This document shows positions 52,659-61,046 of a DNA stretch of 64,000 nt, piece by piece. This stretch comes from Cystobacter fuscus DSM 2262. Its GTDB lineage: Bacteria; Myxococcota; Myxococcia; Myxococcales; Myxococcaceae. The notes under the pieces were generated by a model, which saw only the letters and a program-made list of their open reading frames with translations, was not told where the DNA came from and ran no database searches. Where the stretch lies: assembly GCF_000335475.2 (NCBI RefSeq), contig NZ_ANAH02000007.1, positions 124,001 to 188,000 of the forward strand. The letters run 5' to 3'. Numbering within the stretch: the first letter of the stretch is position 1; the number at the start of each line of letters is the position of its first letter. A program made the translations under genes and the position numbers.

Positions 52659-53631
52659 GCGAGCCGATGACCTGTGCCGCGGTGGTCTGCTCGAAGAGCT
52701 GGTCGTGGCTCTTGATGAACTTCTCGACCTTCTCTCCCGCCCGGACCTTGGTGATGGTGTCGAAGACGAGGGGCCCGAGCAGCGGGTTGCACTCGACCGT
52801 GGCGTTGAGCTTGCCGGCGACCATCGCCTCGAAGGCGCCCTTCACCCCGTCCACCGAGATGACGGTGACGTCCTTGCCCGGGTTCATGCCCGCCTCGTCC
52901 AGGGCCTGGATGGCGCCCAGGGCCATGTCGTCGTTGTGGGCGTAGACGGCCTGGATCTGCTCGCGGTCGGACTTGATGAAGGCCTCCATGACCTCCTTGC
53001 CCTTGGCGCGGGTGAAGTCGGCGCTCTGGCTCTTGATGATCTTCATGTCCGGGTACTTCGCGAGGACCTCCTCGAAGCCCTTCTTGCGATCAATGGCCGG
53101 GGCGGCGCCCGTGGTGCCCTGCAGCTCGTAGACGTTGGCCTTGCCGTTGGTCTTCTTGGCGAGCCACTCGGCCGCCATGCGCCCCTCCTCCACGAAGTCA
53201 CTGGCGATGAGCGTGGTGTAGAGGCTCTCGTCGCTCGTCTTGATGCCGCGGTCCACGAGGATGACCGGAATGTTGGCCTCCTTGGCGCGCGTCAGCACCA
53301 CGTCCCAGCCCGTCTCCACCACCGGGGCGAGCACGATGGCGTCCACCTTCTGCGCGATGAAGGACGTGAGGGCCTGGATCTGCTGGGCCTGCTTGCCCTG
53401 GGCGTCCGCGAACTTGAGCTCCACGCCCCGCTTCTCCGCCTCGCCGCGGATCGAATTGGTCTCCGCCGTGCGCCAGGCGCTCTCGGCACCCACCTGGGAG
53501 AAGCCCACGGTCAGCTTCTTGACCACCGGGGCGCCCGCGCCCTCCGCGCCCGTCGTCGGCGCCTTGTTCTCCGCGGCCTGCTGCTTACAACCCACCAGGG
53601 CGACCATCGCCGCCACGATCATCCATCTCAT
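52648..53631 (-). CDS. ytfQ: Galactofuranose/furanose-binding lipoprotein, YtfQ type
   Basis: A 327-residue periplasmic sugar-binding protein with lipobox ALVGC (Cys15), membrane-anchored rather than free as in E. coli. Similarity to YtfQ is strong throughout: LTVGFSQVGAESAWRTAETN, FIAQKVDAIVLAPVVETGWD, PVILVDRGI, ELQGTTGAAPAIDRKKGFEE, QSADFTRAKGKEVMEAFIKS and VYAHNDDMALGAIQALDEAG. E. coli YtfQ binds galactofuranose. The gene is first of the four transport genes and lies 103 bp downstream of a GH43 gene on the same strand, so hydrolase and importer may share a transcript. Confidence 0.93.
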   Translation of the reverse strand: MRWMIVAAMVALVGCKQQAAENKAPTTGAEGAGAPVVKKLTVGFSQVGAESAWRTAETNSIRGEAEKRGVELKFADAQGKQAQQIQALTSFIAQKVDAIVLAPVVETGWDVVLTRAKEANIPVILVDRGIKTSDESLYTTLIASDFVEEGRMAAEWLAKKTNGKANVYELQGTTGAAPAIDRKKGFEEVLAKYPDMKIIKSQSADFTRAKGKEVMEAFIKSDREQIQAVYAHNDDMALGAIQALDEAGMNPGKDVTVISVDGVKGAFEAMVAGKLNATVECNPLLGPLVFDTITKVRAGEKVEKFIKSHDQLFEQTTAAQVIGSREY

Positions 53632-53734
53632 GCGTCCCTCCAGGTGAGCGGCGAAACCGGTCCGCCGCTGAAATCAACGAAGCTCCACTCGGTGCACCAC
53701 AAGCGACGGTGTTGCCCGGACAGCGGCGTCCGTT

Positions 53735-55630
53735 CTACTCCTTCAGCTCATAAACCCGCACGTAATCGAAGGTGGCGACGAAGCCTTCTCCACCAATCGA
53801 CAACAGGCCCAGCCGGGGCGCCGCGCCCAGCGCGTGGGTCCACGTCGCGGTCCGGGTCCAGGTCGTGCCATCCCGGCTCGAATACGCGGTGTAGAGTTCC
53901 TCGCTGCCCTGGACCCGCCGGGCGATGCGCATCCAGACGGTCTCGTCGGCGGGGCCTCCATAGGTATCACCAAAGAGCGGCGCCCCCACCGGCACCTGCT
54001 CCAGCGACACCTCCTTGGAGAAGGCGATCTGCCGGGTCTCGTAGTACGAGACGTGGGTCAGCCGCACGTAGTTGTCATCATCCTTCTGGATGAGCAGACC
54101 CGCCTGGACGAAGTTGTGGCAGCAGCTCACCGGCGGAACGTTCAGCGCCATCTTCGTCTCCACGAGGAAGTTCCCCGTGGGAGCGGGTTGCCAGAGCACC
54201 GCGGCGGCGTTGTCGCCCTGGTAGATGTCCTTGTTCCGGGTGTTGAAGCGGAACTGGCCCGCCTCCACGCCGTAGTCACTCATCACGGGAGGACGCGTCC
54301 AGGACCACTTCGGGTCCAACGAGGAGCCATTGAACTCGTCCGACAAGGCGGTCAGCTCGGCGCCCGGCAGATCCTGCTTCGCGAAGACGGGCGCGTAGCG
54401 GCTCTTCTCGTTGGCCTGGGCGGCGGGAGCGGGCTGCTCGGAGTCCGAGGGCCCCTGGCCTCCACGCGCCACCGGCCAACCATCCACCCAGTCCAGCGCG
54501 TCCATGAGCACCGGACGCTTGTTGAGGAGATCCCCCCCGCCGGGGGTGCTCGACACGTAGGGGCTGTGGCGGTCGATGCCGTGATAGACGATCCAATCCT
54601 GGCCGCCCGTGTCGGTGAAGACGCTGTTGTGCCCCACTCCCACCCAGCGGTTGCCATTGGCGCCCAGCACGGGCGTGCCGCCCACGCGGTTGTAGGTGAG
54701 GCGCACGCCTTCACGATCCACGAAGGGGCCATAGGGCTGCTTGGAGCGTCCGGCGAAGACGCTGTAGCCGGTGAGCGCGCCCCGGCAGCACTCCGCGGCG
54801 GAGGCCAGGAGATAGTAATACTCCCCATGCTGGATGACGTTGGGCGCCTCGTAGCGGTTGGGGGTGGCGACCTCCACCTGGGTGTACTTGTCGGAGGTGA
54901 GCCCATCCTCCGAGAGTTCGCGCACCGAGATGCCCCCGTAATAGCTGCCGTAATAGATGTACCGCTTCCCCCCCTGCGTGACGAGGACCTCGGGGTCGTA
55001 CACGTGCCGCCTGGAGTTGCCGCAGCAGACGTTCTCGTGCGGCTCCACGACGGGCTTGTTCGAGATCATCCAGGGCCCGGCCGGGCTGTCGCTCGTCGCG
55101 ACACCGATGGCGCTGCCGCCCTCCGGGGTGTCGGTGACGGTGAAATACAGATAGAACTTGTCGTTGAACCAGGCGATCTCGGGGGCCCAGATGCCGGCGC
55201 CGGGCCTGGCCCAATCCGGGATCTTGGTCAGGGCATCCCCCACGTAGGCCCAGGTGACCAGGTCCTGGGACTTGAGGATGGGCAACAGGTGGTGTTTGTA
55301 GCGGCCCGAGCTGTCCCGGTCCTGCTCGTTCAGGGGATCCGAGGTACACAGCATGTACCAAGACGTATCGCTGCCCTGGCCGCGGATGAGAGTCGGGTCG
55401 GCACAGGTCTCCACGAAGCCTCCGCCCGGAACGGAGGCCCGCAGGGGATTGGTGAAGACGCGGCTCACGGGCGTGGGTGCCGGAGGCGGCGGGGGCTCGG
55501 AACCCGGAGGCTCCGGGGGCGTCGGAGGTGTCGGCTCGCTCGGACAGGCCGTGAGGGTCAGCAATGCGAGTACCGGGAGCAGGGCTCCCATCCGGCTCCA
55601 ATTCCGAGACGAGGACAAACCTCTCCGCAT
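53735..55630 (-). CDS. GH43-family glycosidase lipoprotein with C-terminal lectin-like domain
   Basis: A 631-residue surface-type lipoprotein: lipobox LTAC (Cys29), a Pro-rich stalk (about 31-54), a GH43 five-bladed propeller (about 55-390) and a concanavalin-like C-terminal domain (about 415-631, ALSDEFNGSSLDPKWSW onward). Candidate catalytic residues are the base Asp78 in CADPTLIRG, the Asp in HVYDPEVLV and the acid Glu in RYEAPNVIQ. GH43 enzymes cut alpha-L-arabinofuranosides, beta-xylosides, arabinan or beta-galactofuranosides; the neighbouring Ytf-type importer favours a furanoside. ATG 55630 with GGAGCAGG is the start giving a proper signal peptide. Confidence 0.87.
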   Translation of the reverse strand: MRRGLSSSRNWSRMGALLPVLALLTLTACPSEPTPPTPPEPPGSEPPPPPAPTPVSRVFTNPLRASVPGGGFVETCADPTLIRGQGSDTSWYMLCTSDPLNEQDRDSSGRYKHHLLPILKSQDLVTWAYVGDALTKIPDWARPGAGIWAPEIAWFNDKFYLYFTVTDTPEGGSAIGVATSDSPAGPWMISNKPVVEPHENVCCGNSRRHVYDPEVLVTQGGKRYIYYGSYYGGISVRELSEDGLTSDKYTQVEVATPNRYEAPNVIQHGEYYYLLASAAECCRGALTGYSVFAGRSKQPYGPFVDREGVRLTYNRVGGTPVLGANGNRWVGVGHNSVFTDTGGQDWIVYHGIDRHSPYVSSTPGGGDLLNKRPVLMDALDWVDGWPVARGGQGPSDSEQPAPAAQANEKSRYAPVFAKQDLPGAELTALSDEFNGSSLDPKWSWTRPPVMSDYGVEAGQFRFNTRNKDIYQGDNAAAVLWQPAPTGNFLVETKMALNVPPVSCCHNFVQAGLLIQKDDDNYVRLTHVSYYETRQIAFSKEVSLEQVPVGAPLFGDTYGGPADETVWMRIARRVQGSEELYTAYSSRDGTTWTRTATWTHALGAAPRLGLLSIGGEGFVATFDYVRVYELKE

Positions 55631-55959
55631 GAACCCTGCTCCCTTCGCGTGATGATTTGACGGCTGGTGGCTCTCAGGCCGCCCGGTCCCGGGCACCGTG
55701 CAAGAGGCCGCGCATCAGATACAGGCGGGTGGAGGGTGTCAAGGACAGCGAGCCGCCCTCTCGTCCGCCCTCCATCCGCCGCACCAGACGCGATGACAAT
55801 GCATTGCGTCAAAACCAGATGTCGGCTGAAATACATGTCCAGCGCGAACCCAGACATGCAGTGAGTGACACGTGTCCGCCAATCCTGACGTCCTGCTGGA
55901 TTGACCGGGAGATCCGCACACCGTAGCCTGCCGCCCCTTTTCGCCGAGGATCCTCTTTG
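55631..55959. other. Divergent intergenic region between the two GH43 genes
   Basis: 329 bp without a credible gene. It should hold the promoters of both GH43 operons. A possible promoter for the plus-strand gene is TTGCGT (55804-55809) with TGAAAT 17 bp later. The CAATGCATTG palindrome is listed separately. Confidence 0.55.
55797..55806. promoter_or_regulatory. Palindrome in the GH43 divergent promoter region
   Basis: CAATGCATTG is a perfect 10 bp palindrome midway between two divergent sugar-degradation operons and overlaps the candidate -35 element TTGCGT, a position suitable for a repressor. Short palindromes occur by chance, so confidence is low. Confidence 0.25.
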
Positions 55960-57618
55960 ATGCGTTCACGCGGTGTCTCGTTTTCCGCGGCCCTGCTTTC
56001 CTTGTCCGTGTCCCTGACGCTCGCGGTGACAGGCTGCACGCAGGATACTCCCAAGCCGCCGCCGGTGGAGCCCCAGCCCCCTGTGGAGCCGCCTCCCCCG
56101 CCCCTGCCGCCGCTCGCGGTGACCAACCCGGTGCTCTCGGGTGACTTCGCCGACCCGTCCGTCATCAAGGTGGGCGAGGACTACTGGGCCTCGGCGACGT
56201 CCTCGGAGTGGGCGCCCCAGTACCCGCTGCTGCACTCGAAGGATCTGCTGAATTGGGAGCAGGTGGGCTCCATCTTCACGCAGCAGCCCTCCTGGTCCGA
56301 GGCCAATTACTGGGCGCCCGAGCTGGCGGTCGACAAGGGCCGCTACTACGTCTTCTACACGGCGAAGAAGAAGGGCGGCCCGCTGTGTGTCGCCGTGGCC
56401 ACCTCCGCCCAGCCCCAGGGGCCGTACACCGACCATGGTCCGCTCGTCTGCGAGGAGCTGGGCTCCATCGACGGCGCGCTCATCCGCGACGAGAACGATG
56501 AGCTCTTCCTCGTCTGGAAGCTGGACGGCAACAGCCGGGGCCTGCCCACTCCCCTCTGGGCGCAGCGGCTGGACGTGAGCGGAAACGAGCCCAAGCTCGT
56601 GGGAGACAAGACGCAGATCCTCCTCAACGACACCCCCTGGGAGGGCCAGCTCATCGAGGGGCCGCACCTCATCAAGCGCAATGGCTGGTTCTATCTGTTC
56701 TACGCCGGCGCCGGCTGCTGTGGCCGCGAGTGCAATTACGCGGTGGGCGTGGCCCGCTCGCGCAAGCTGCTCGAGGGCTGGGAGAAGAACCCGCTCAACC
56801 CCATCATGAAGAACAACGAGTCCTTCAAGTGCCCGGGCCACGGCAGCGTGGTGACGGACGCTCAGGGCCGCGATTATCTGCTGTACCACGCCTACCGCAC
56901 CACGGACACGGTCTACGTCGGCCGCCAGGGCATGCTGGACGTCATCCAATGGGGCGAGGATGGCTGGCCCACGATCAACTCGCGCCGGGGTCCGGGCGGC
57001 AAGGTGCTCACCCAGTTAGCCCCCTTCTCCGATGAGTTCACCTCCCAGTCGCTCACCCTCGGCTGGCAGTGGCCGAATGCCTTCCCTCCCATCCCGAGCC
57101 TCGCCAACGGGCTGTTGACCCTGGGCGTGCCCACCACGGATCGGGCGGACAGGCCCGTGGGCGCCATCCTCGCCCGCGCCACCACGACCGGCGCCTACGC
57201 GGCCGAGGCCGTCGTGGATGTCACCAGCGTCACCGACGGAGTCCAGGCCGGACTCGCGGCGGTGGGAGATTGGGACAACTGGATTGGCGTCGTGCTCAAC
57301 GGCCAGAAGGTCGAGGTCTGGCGGCGCTATGAGAGCCAGCAGGTGGCGGTCACCTCCGTCGACGCGCCCGCCGCGGCCGACGGCAAGCTCACCCTGCGGA
57401 TGAAGGCGAAGGCCGGGCACCTGTTCCAGTTCTCGGTGCGGGGCGAGGAGGGCACCTGGGTGGACGTGGGCGGAACGCAGGATGGCGGCATCAGCTACCG
57501 CAAGGACGGCCCCATCCTCCTGCCTCCGTGGGACCGGGGCGTGCGCGTGGGACTCACCGCTGGCGGGCTGCCTGGCGCCTCCGCCCGTTTTGATTCGTTG
57601 CGCATCACCCCCGAATAA
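55960..57618 (+). CDS. Second GH43-family glycosidase lipoprotein
   Basis: A 552-residue lipoprotein: lipobox AVTGC (Cys26), a Pro-rich stalk (about 32-52), a GH43 propeller (about 54-350) and a C-terminal lectin-like beta-sandwich (about 360-552, FSDEFTSQSLTLGWQW). The catalytic triad reads Asp65 in GDFADPSVIK, the Asp in LGSIDGALIRDE and the Glu in LIEGPHLIKR, a classical GH43 arrangement. AGAGCCGRECNYAVG includes a Cys-rich loop. It differs strongly from the other GH43 protein and so probably has another linkage specificity. ATG 55960 follows GAGGATCC. galK starts 3 bp after its stop, so they form an operon. Confidence 0.88.
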   Translation: MRSRGVSFSAALLSLSVSLTLAVTGCTQDTPKPPPVEPQPPVEPPPPPLPPLAVTNPVLSGDFADPSVIKVGEDYWASATSSEWAPQYPLLHSKDLLNWEQVGSIFTQQPSWSEANYWAPELAVDKGRYYVFYTAKKKGGPLCVAVATSAQPQGPYTDHGPLVCEELGSIDGALIRDENDELFLVWKLDGNSRGLPTPLWAQRLDVSGNEPKLVGDKTQILLNDTPWEGQLIEGPHLIKRNGWFYLFYAGAGCCGRECNYAVGVARSRKLLEGWEKNPLNPIMKNNESFKCPGHGSVVTDAQGRDYLLYHAYRTTDTVYVGRQGMLDVIQWGEDGWPTINSRRGPGGKVLTQLAPFSDEFTSQSLTLGWQWPNAFPPIPSLANGLLTLGVPTTDRADRPVGAILARATTTGAYAAEAVVDVTSVTDGVQAGLAAVGDWDNWIGVVLNGQKVEVWRRYESQQVAVTSVDAPAAADGKLTLRMKAKAGHLFQFSVRGEEGTWVDVGGTQDGGISYRKDGPILLPPWDRGVRVGLTAGGLPGASARFDSLRITPE

Positions 57619-57621
57619 TCG

Positions 57622-58743
57622 ATGAAAGGGGGCGTGAGCCCTACCTTCCAGGAATTGTTCGGTCATCCGCCGGAGGTCGTCGCACAGGCCCCCGGCCGGG
57701 TGAATCTCATCGGCGAGCACACCGACTACAACGGTGGCTTCGTGCTGCCGATGGCCATCCCCCAGCAGACGCACGTGGAGCTGCGTCGACGGGGGGACCG
57801 GCGTGTTCGCGCCTTCAGTACCAACAAGAGCGCCTCGGGGGAGATCCTCGAGTTCGAGCTCGGCCAGGAGTCCACGGGCAAGGGCTGGCTCGACTACGTC
57901 CAGGGCGTCACCCACGTGCTCCAACGCTCGGGCTTCCCCCTGTCGGGCGTCGAGCTGCGCATCACCTCCGAGGTGCCACTCGGCAGCGGGTTGTCCTCCA
58001 GCGCGTCGCTGGACGTGTGCCTGCTGCGCGCGCTGCGCGAGGCGTTCGCGCTGAAGCTGGATGACGTGCAGATCGCCCTGCTCGGCCAGCGCGTGGAGGT
58101 GGACTTCGTGGGCGCGCCGGTGGGCGTGATGGATCCCATGGCCGCCAGCATCGCGGGCCTGAACGTCGCGCTCTTCCTCGACACGCACACCATGCGCTTC
58201 GAGCGCGTTCCCCTCCCGCCCGGCGTGGATCCCGTCATCATCAACTCGGGCGTCGCGCACAACCACTCGGCGGGTGACTACCGCGTGCGCCGCGCGGAGT
58301 GCGAGCGCGCCGCGAAGCAGCTCGGTGTGAGCCAGTTGAGGGATCTGACCGAGGCGGATCTCCCCCGGGCCCTGGCCCTGTCCGAGCCGCTGGGCCGGCG
58401 CGTGCGGCACGTCGTGACGGAGAACGCCCGCGTGCTCGCCACCGTGGAGGCGCTGCGCAAGGGAGATCTCCCCGGCCTGGGCCGGCTCTTCTACGCCTCG
58501 CACGACTCCCAGCGCCTGGACTACGAGGTGTCCGTGCCGGAGATCGATCTGCTCGTGGACCTGGCCCGGGAGGACGCGGACGTGTACGGCGCGCGCCTCA
58601 CGGGCGGTGGCTTCGGCGGCTCGGTGGTGATGCTGGCCCGTGACGGCACCGGCACCGCCGTGGCCCGGCGGATCGCCGAGCGCTACGCGGCCCGTTCCGG
58701 CCAGCGCCCGACGATCCTCCTGCCCCAGCCCTCCGGGGCCTAA
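57622..58743 (+). CDS. galK: Galactokinase
   Basis: A 373-residue GHMP kinase that phosphorylates alpha-D-galactose to galactose-1-phosphate. The galactokinase signature [15 protein letters not shown] lies at residues 25-39, the ATP loop is [15 protein letters not shown], and the C-terminal motif [36 protein letters not shown] carries the catalytic Asp region. It sits 3 bp after a GH43 gene, indicating that galactose is released by the locus. No galT or galE is adjacent; the convergent next gene contains a UDP-sugar pyrophosphorylase-like domain that could take over the next step. Confidence 0.95.
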   Translation: MKGGVSPTFQELFGHPPEVVAQAPGRVNLIGEHTDYNGGFVLPMAIPQQTHVELRRRGDRRVRAFSTNKSASGEILEFELGQESTGKGWLDYVQGVTHVLQRSGFPLSGVELRITSEVPLGSGLSSSASLDVCLLRALREAFALKLDDVQIALLGQRVEVDFVGAPVGVMDPMAASIAGLNVALFLDTHTMRFERVPLPPGVDPVIINSGVAHNHSAGDYRVRRAECERAAKQLGVSQLRDLTEADLPRALALSEPLGRRVRHVVTENARVLATVEALRKGDLPGLGRLFYASHDSQRLDYEVSVPEIDLLVDLAREDADVYGARLTGGGFGGSVVMLARDGTGTAVARRIAERYAARSGQRPTILLPQPSGA

Positions 58744-60959
58744 CGCACCAGGATGTCCGGCCGGGGGCGGCCGTCGATGCTCACGGTGGGCCAGCGCGGG
58801 TCCACCGTGAGGATCTCCACCCCGCCCTCGCTGGTGACGATGGTGTCCTCGATCTTCGCGCCGGGCAGCGACGGGTTCCACGCCAGGGCGTTGTGGGGCT
58901 GGAGCACGGTCCGAGAGCCCGGCCGGGCGACCTCGTCCCGCGACAGGTAGCCGCACGAGCCGCCCTGGTGGTGGAAGGCCTCGGCACCCTTGCGATCCAG
59001 CGCCGCGTACGCCTTCACGAGTGCGTCGTAGCCCTCGCCGAGCGTGGCGCCCGGACGCGAGACCTTGAAGACCGCGGCCTCGACCTGGGCGACGTCCGCG
59101 ATGAGGTGGCGCTCGGTGGGGGTGGGCTTGCGGAAGTAGACGAAGCGGGTGAGGTTGGCGAAGAGCCCGTGGCGGCGGCCACAGAAGACGAGCATGGCGC
59201 GTCCGCCCAGCTTCTCCCGGCTCGCCGTGGCGTGGCGGTGCAGGGGCAGGCGGCGCTCCTCGCCCACCAGGGTCAGCGTGGGGTGGATGCCCCGAGCCCA
59301 CAGGGCCTCGGCGCCCGCGCCCGCGAGCTGCCAGCCCGTCCACTCCGGCCTGGCCGCGAGCAGCACGTCCGTCACCGCCTCCGCCGCGTCACGCCCGAGC
59401 ACCCGGTAGCGCGCCAGCTCCTGGGGGAGCAGCGACCAGCGGGTATGGAGCAGCTCCTGGGGCAGCGGCACTTCGCCCTGCGTGGGGCGATCGGACGCCA
59501 CCGGGGCCTTGCCCGCGCGCGCCGCGACGAACGTCTCGCGCTGGCCCTTGTCCTGCCACGGACCGGACCACACCGTGAGGCCCGGGGGCACCTCTTCCTC
59601 CTCCAGGCGGGCCGCCTCGATGGCGTCCGTCAGCACCCACGCCCCGTCCCGGGTGATGAGCACCTCGGCCACGCCCACGTCGCTCGACAGCAGGACGACG
59701 TTGGAGCCCCCGCAGGTCGCCCAGGCGAACCAGTCCACGCCGCGCAACCGCACCGCGCCCAGGCCGTGCTTCTCCAGCACCGCGCGCACGCGCGACAGCT
59801 TGGTCTCCAGCTCGGAAGGATCGAAGCGCGGCGTCTCCGACGCGCCCGCGGTCACCCGGGTGGAGGCCGCCTGGAGCCGCTCGCGCAGCCGGGGAACGAC
59901 GTAGGAGAGATCCTCGGGCGCCTTCACGGGCTCGAAGCGCGAGGTGACGGGGTTGTCACGCGGCACCTCGATGAAGGCCACGGAGAGCAGCGGGCGGTTG
60001 TCGGGGCCCACGACGGTGCTGGCCTCGCCCGTGACCTGCTCGAGCTGCAGCACCTCCTGGCCCTCCACCTTCTTGCGCGCCACGCGGTAGGGCAGGTCGA
60101 TGTTCTTGTTGAGCAACGCGTCCAGCGCGAAGGCGATGTTGTTGGTGTTGATGAGCCGGTGCTGCTTGGGATCGATGTGCTCGATGAGCTGGGGGTGATT
60201 GCCGATGCGCACCGGGGCCGCGCCCGTGTCGAGCGCGCCGTTCTGGTTCGCGCGCGGCGTCACCTCCGCCGTCATCTCCCGGCCGAGCTTGAGGTGCAGC
60301 CCGACGATGATGGGATCCAGCGTCGCGCCCACGTTGTCGATGTTGGAGAAGAACACGTGGCGCACGCCGCGCCGGTGCAGCTCCGCCGCCGTGCCGCTCT
60401 CGCGCAGGGCCCGGAAGAAGTCCCCGTGTCCGGACGGGGCCAGGGACAGCTCACCCGCCTTGTCGCGGAACAGCTCCCAGTTGGGCGTCAGCCGCGGCAG
60501 CATCCGCTGCTGGAACAGCAGGACGTCCCGGCCCAGACCCCGGGCGCGCACGAACGCCTCGATGCCCTCGTGGGTCAGCGGCGAGGTCATCAGCACCACG
60601 GGCACCGGGGCGCCATGGCGCTGGGCGACCTGACGCACGTCCTCCAGCCGCACGTCCAGGAAGGTGCGCTCGTCGATGAGCGGGGCCAGGGCCTTGACCG
60701 CCCCACCGAAGCGGGTCCCCGCGCCACCCACGAGGATGACCATGGCGACCTCACCCCGCCGCAGGGACTCCGAGCCCAGGCGGAGACATTCCTCGAACAG
60801 CGGCGTGCCGGGCGCGGGCACCGCCTCGATGTCGGAGGGATCCAGCGGGCGGAGTTCCACCGCGGGCGTGGACGGTCCGGCGCTCTGCTGCTCTTGTCGG
60901 ACCTTGGCCACCAATTCCTGGAACTTCGTCGGATCGAAACCTGGAGACGTGTCGGTCAT
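58740..60959 (-). CDS. Fusion of a UDP-sugar pyrophosphorylase-like domain and a degenerate M24 peptidase-like domain
   Basis: A 739-residue two-part protein. Residues about 65-350 look like UDPGP-type nucleotidyltransferases: [10 protein letters not shown] at 77-86 with Lys89, [34 protein letters not shown] and [13 protein letters not shown]. Residues about 380-725 are an aminopeptidase-P/M24 (pita-bread) fold: [49 protein letters not shown] and [20 protein letters not shown]. In the first metal segment both expected Asp ligands appear replaced (Cys593 and Asn602 lie near those positions), while His and Glu positions remain. I know of no common protein of this arrangement. ATG 60959 lacks a clear ribosome binding site; an upstream in-frame ATG near 61024 is possible. 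The stop overlaps the galK stop. Confidence 0.8.
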   Translation of the reverse strand: MTDTSPGFDPTKFQELVAKVRQEQQSAGPSTPAVELRPLDPSDIEAVPAPGTPLFEECLRLGSESLRRGEVAMVILVGGAGTRFGGAVKALAPLIDERTFLDVRLEDVRQVAQRHGAPVPVVLMTSPLTHEGIEAFVRARGLGRDVLLFQQRMLPRLTPNWELFRDKAGELSLAPSGHGDFFRALRESGTAAELHRRGVRHVFFSNIDNVGATLDPIIVGLHLKLGREMTAEVTPRANQNGALDTGAAPVRIGNHPQLIEHIDPKQHRLINTNNIAFALDALLNKNIDLPYRVARKKVEGQEVLQLEQVTGEASTVVGPDNRPLLSVAFIEVPRDNPVTSRFEPVKAPEDLSYVVPRLRERLQAASTRVTAGASETPRFDPSELETKLSRVRAVLEKHGLGAVRLRGVDWFAWATCGGSNVVLLSSDVGVAEVLITRDGAWVLTDAIEAARLEEEEVPPGLTVWSGPWQDKGQRETFVAARAGKAPVASDRPTQGEVPLPQELLHTRWSLLPQELARYRVLGRDAAEAVTDVLLAARPEWTGWQLAGAGAEALWARGIHPTLTLVGEERRLPLHRHATASREKLGGRAMLVFCGRRHGLFANLTRFVYFRKPTPTERHLIADVAQVEAAVFKVSRPGATLGEGYDALVKAYAALDRKGAEAFHHQGGSCGYLSRDEVARPGSRTVLQPHNALAWNPSLPGAKIEDTIVTSEGGVEILTVDPRWPTVSIDGRPRPDILVR

Positions 60960-61046
60960 AGGTGGGCCCGGTTTAAGCCCTGCACCCTCACGCGGCAACT
61001 GGGTTTCATTGACGGTGGGTGACATCCCAGGCAGAGAGTTGTCTTC

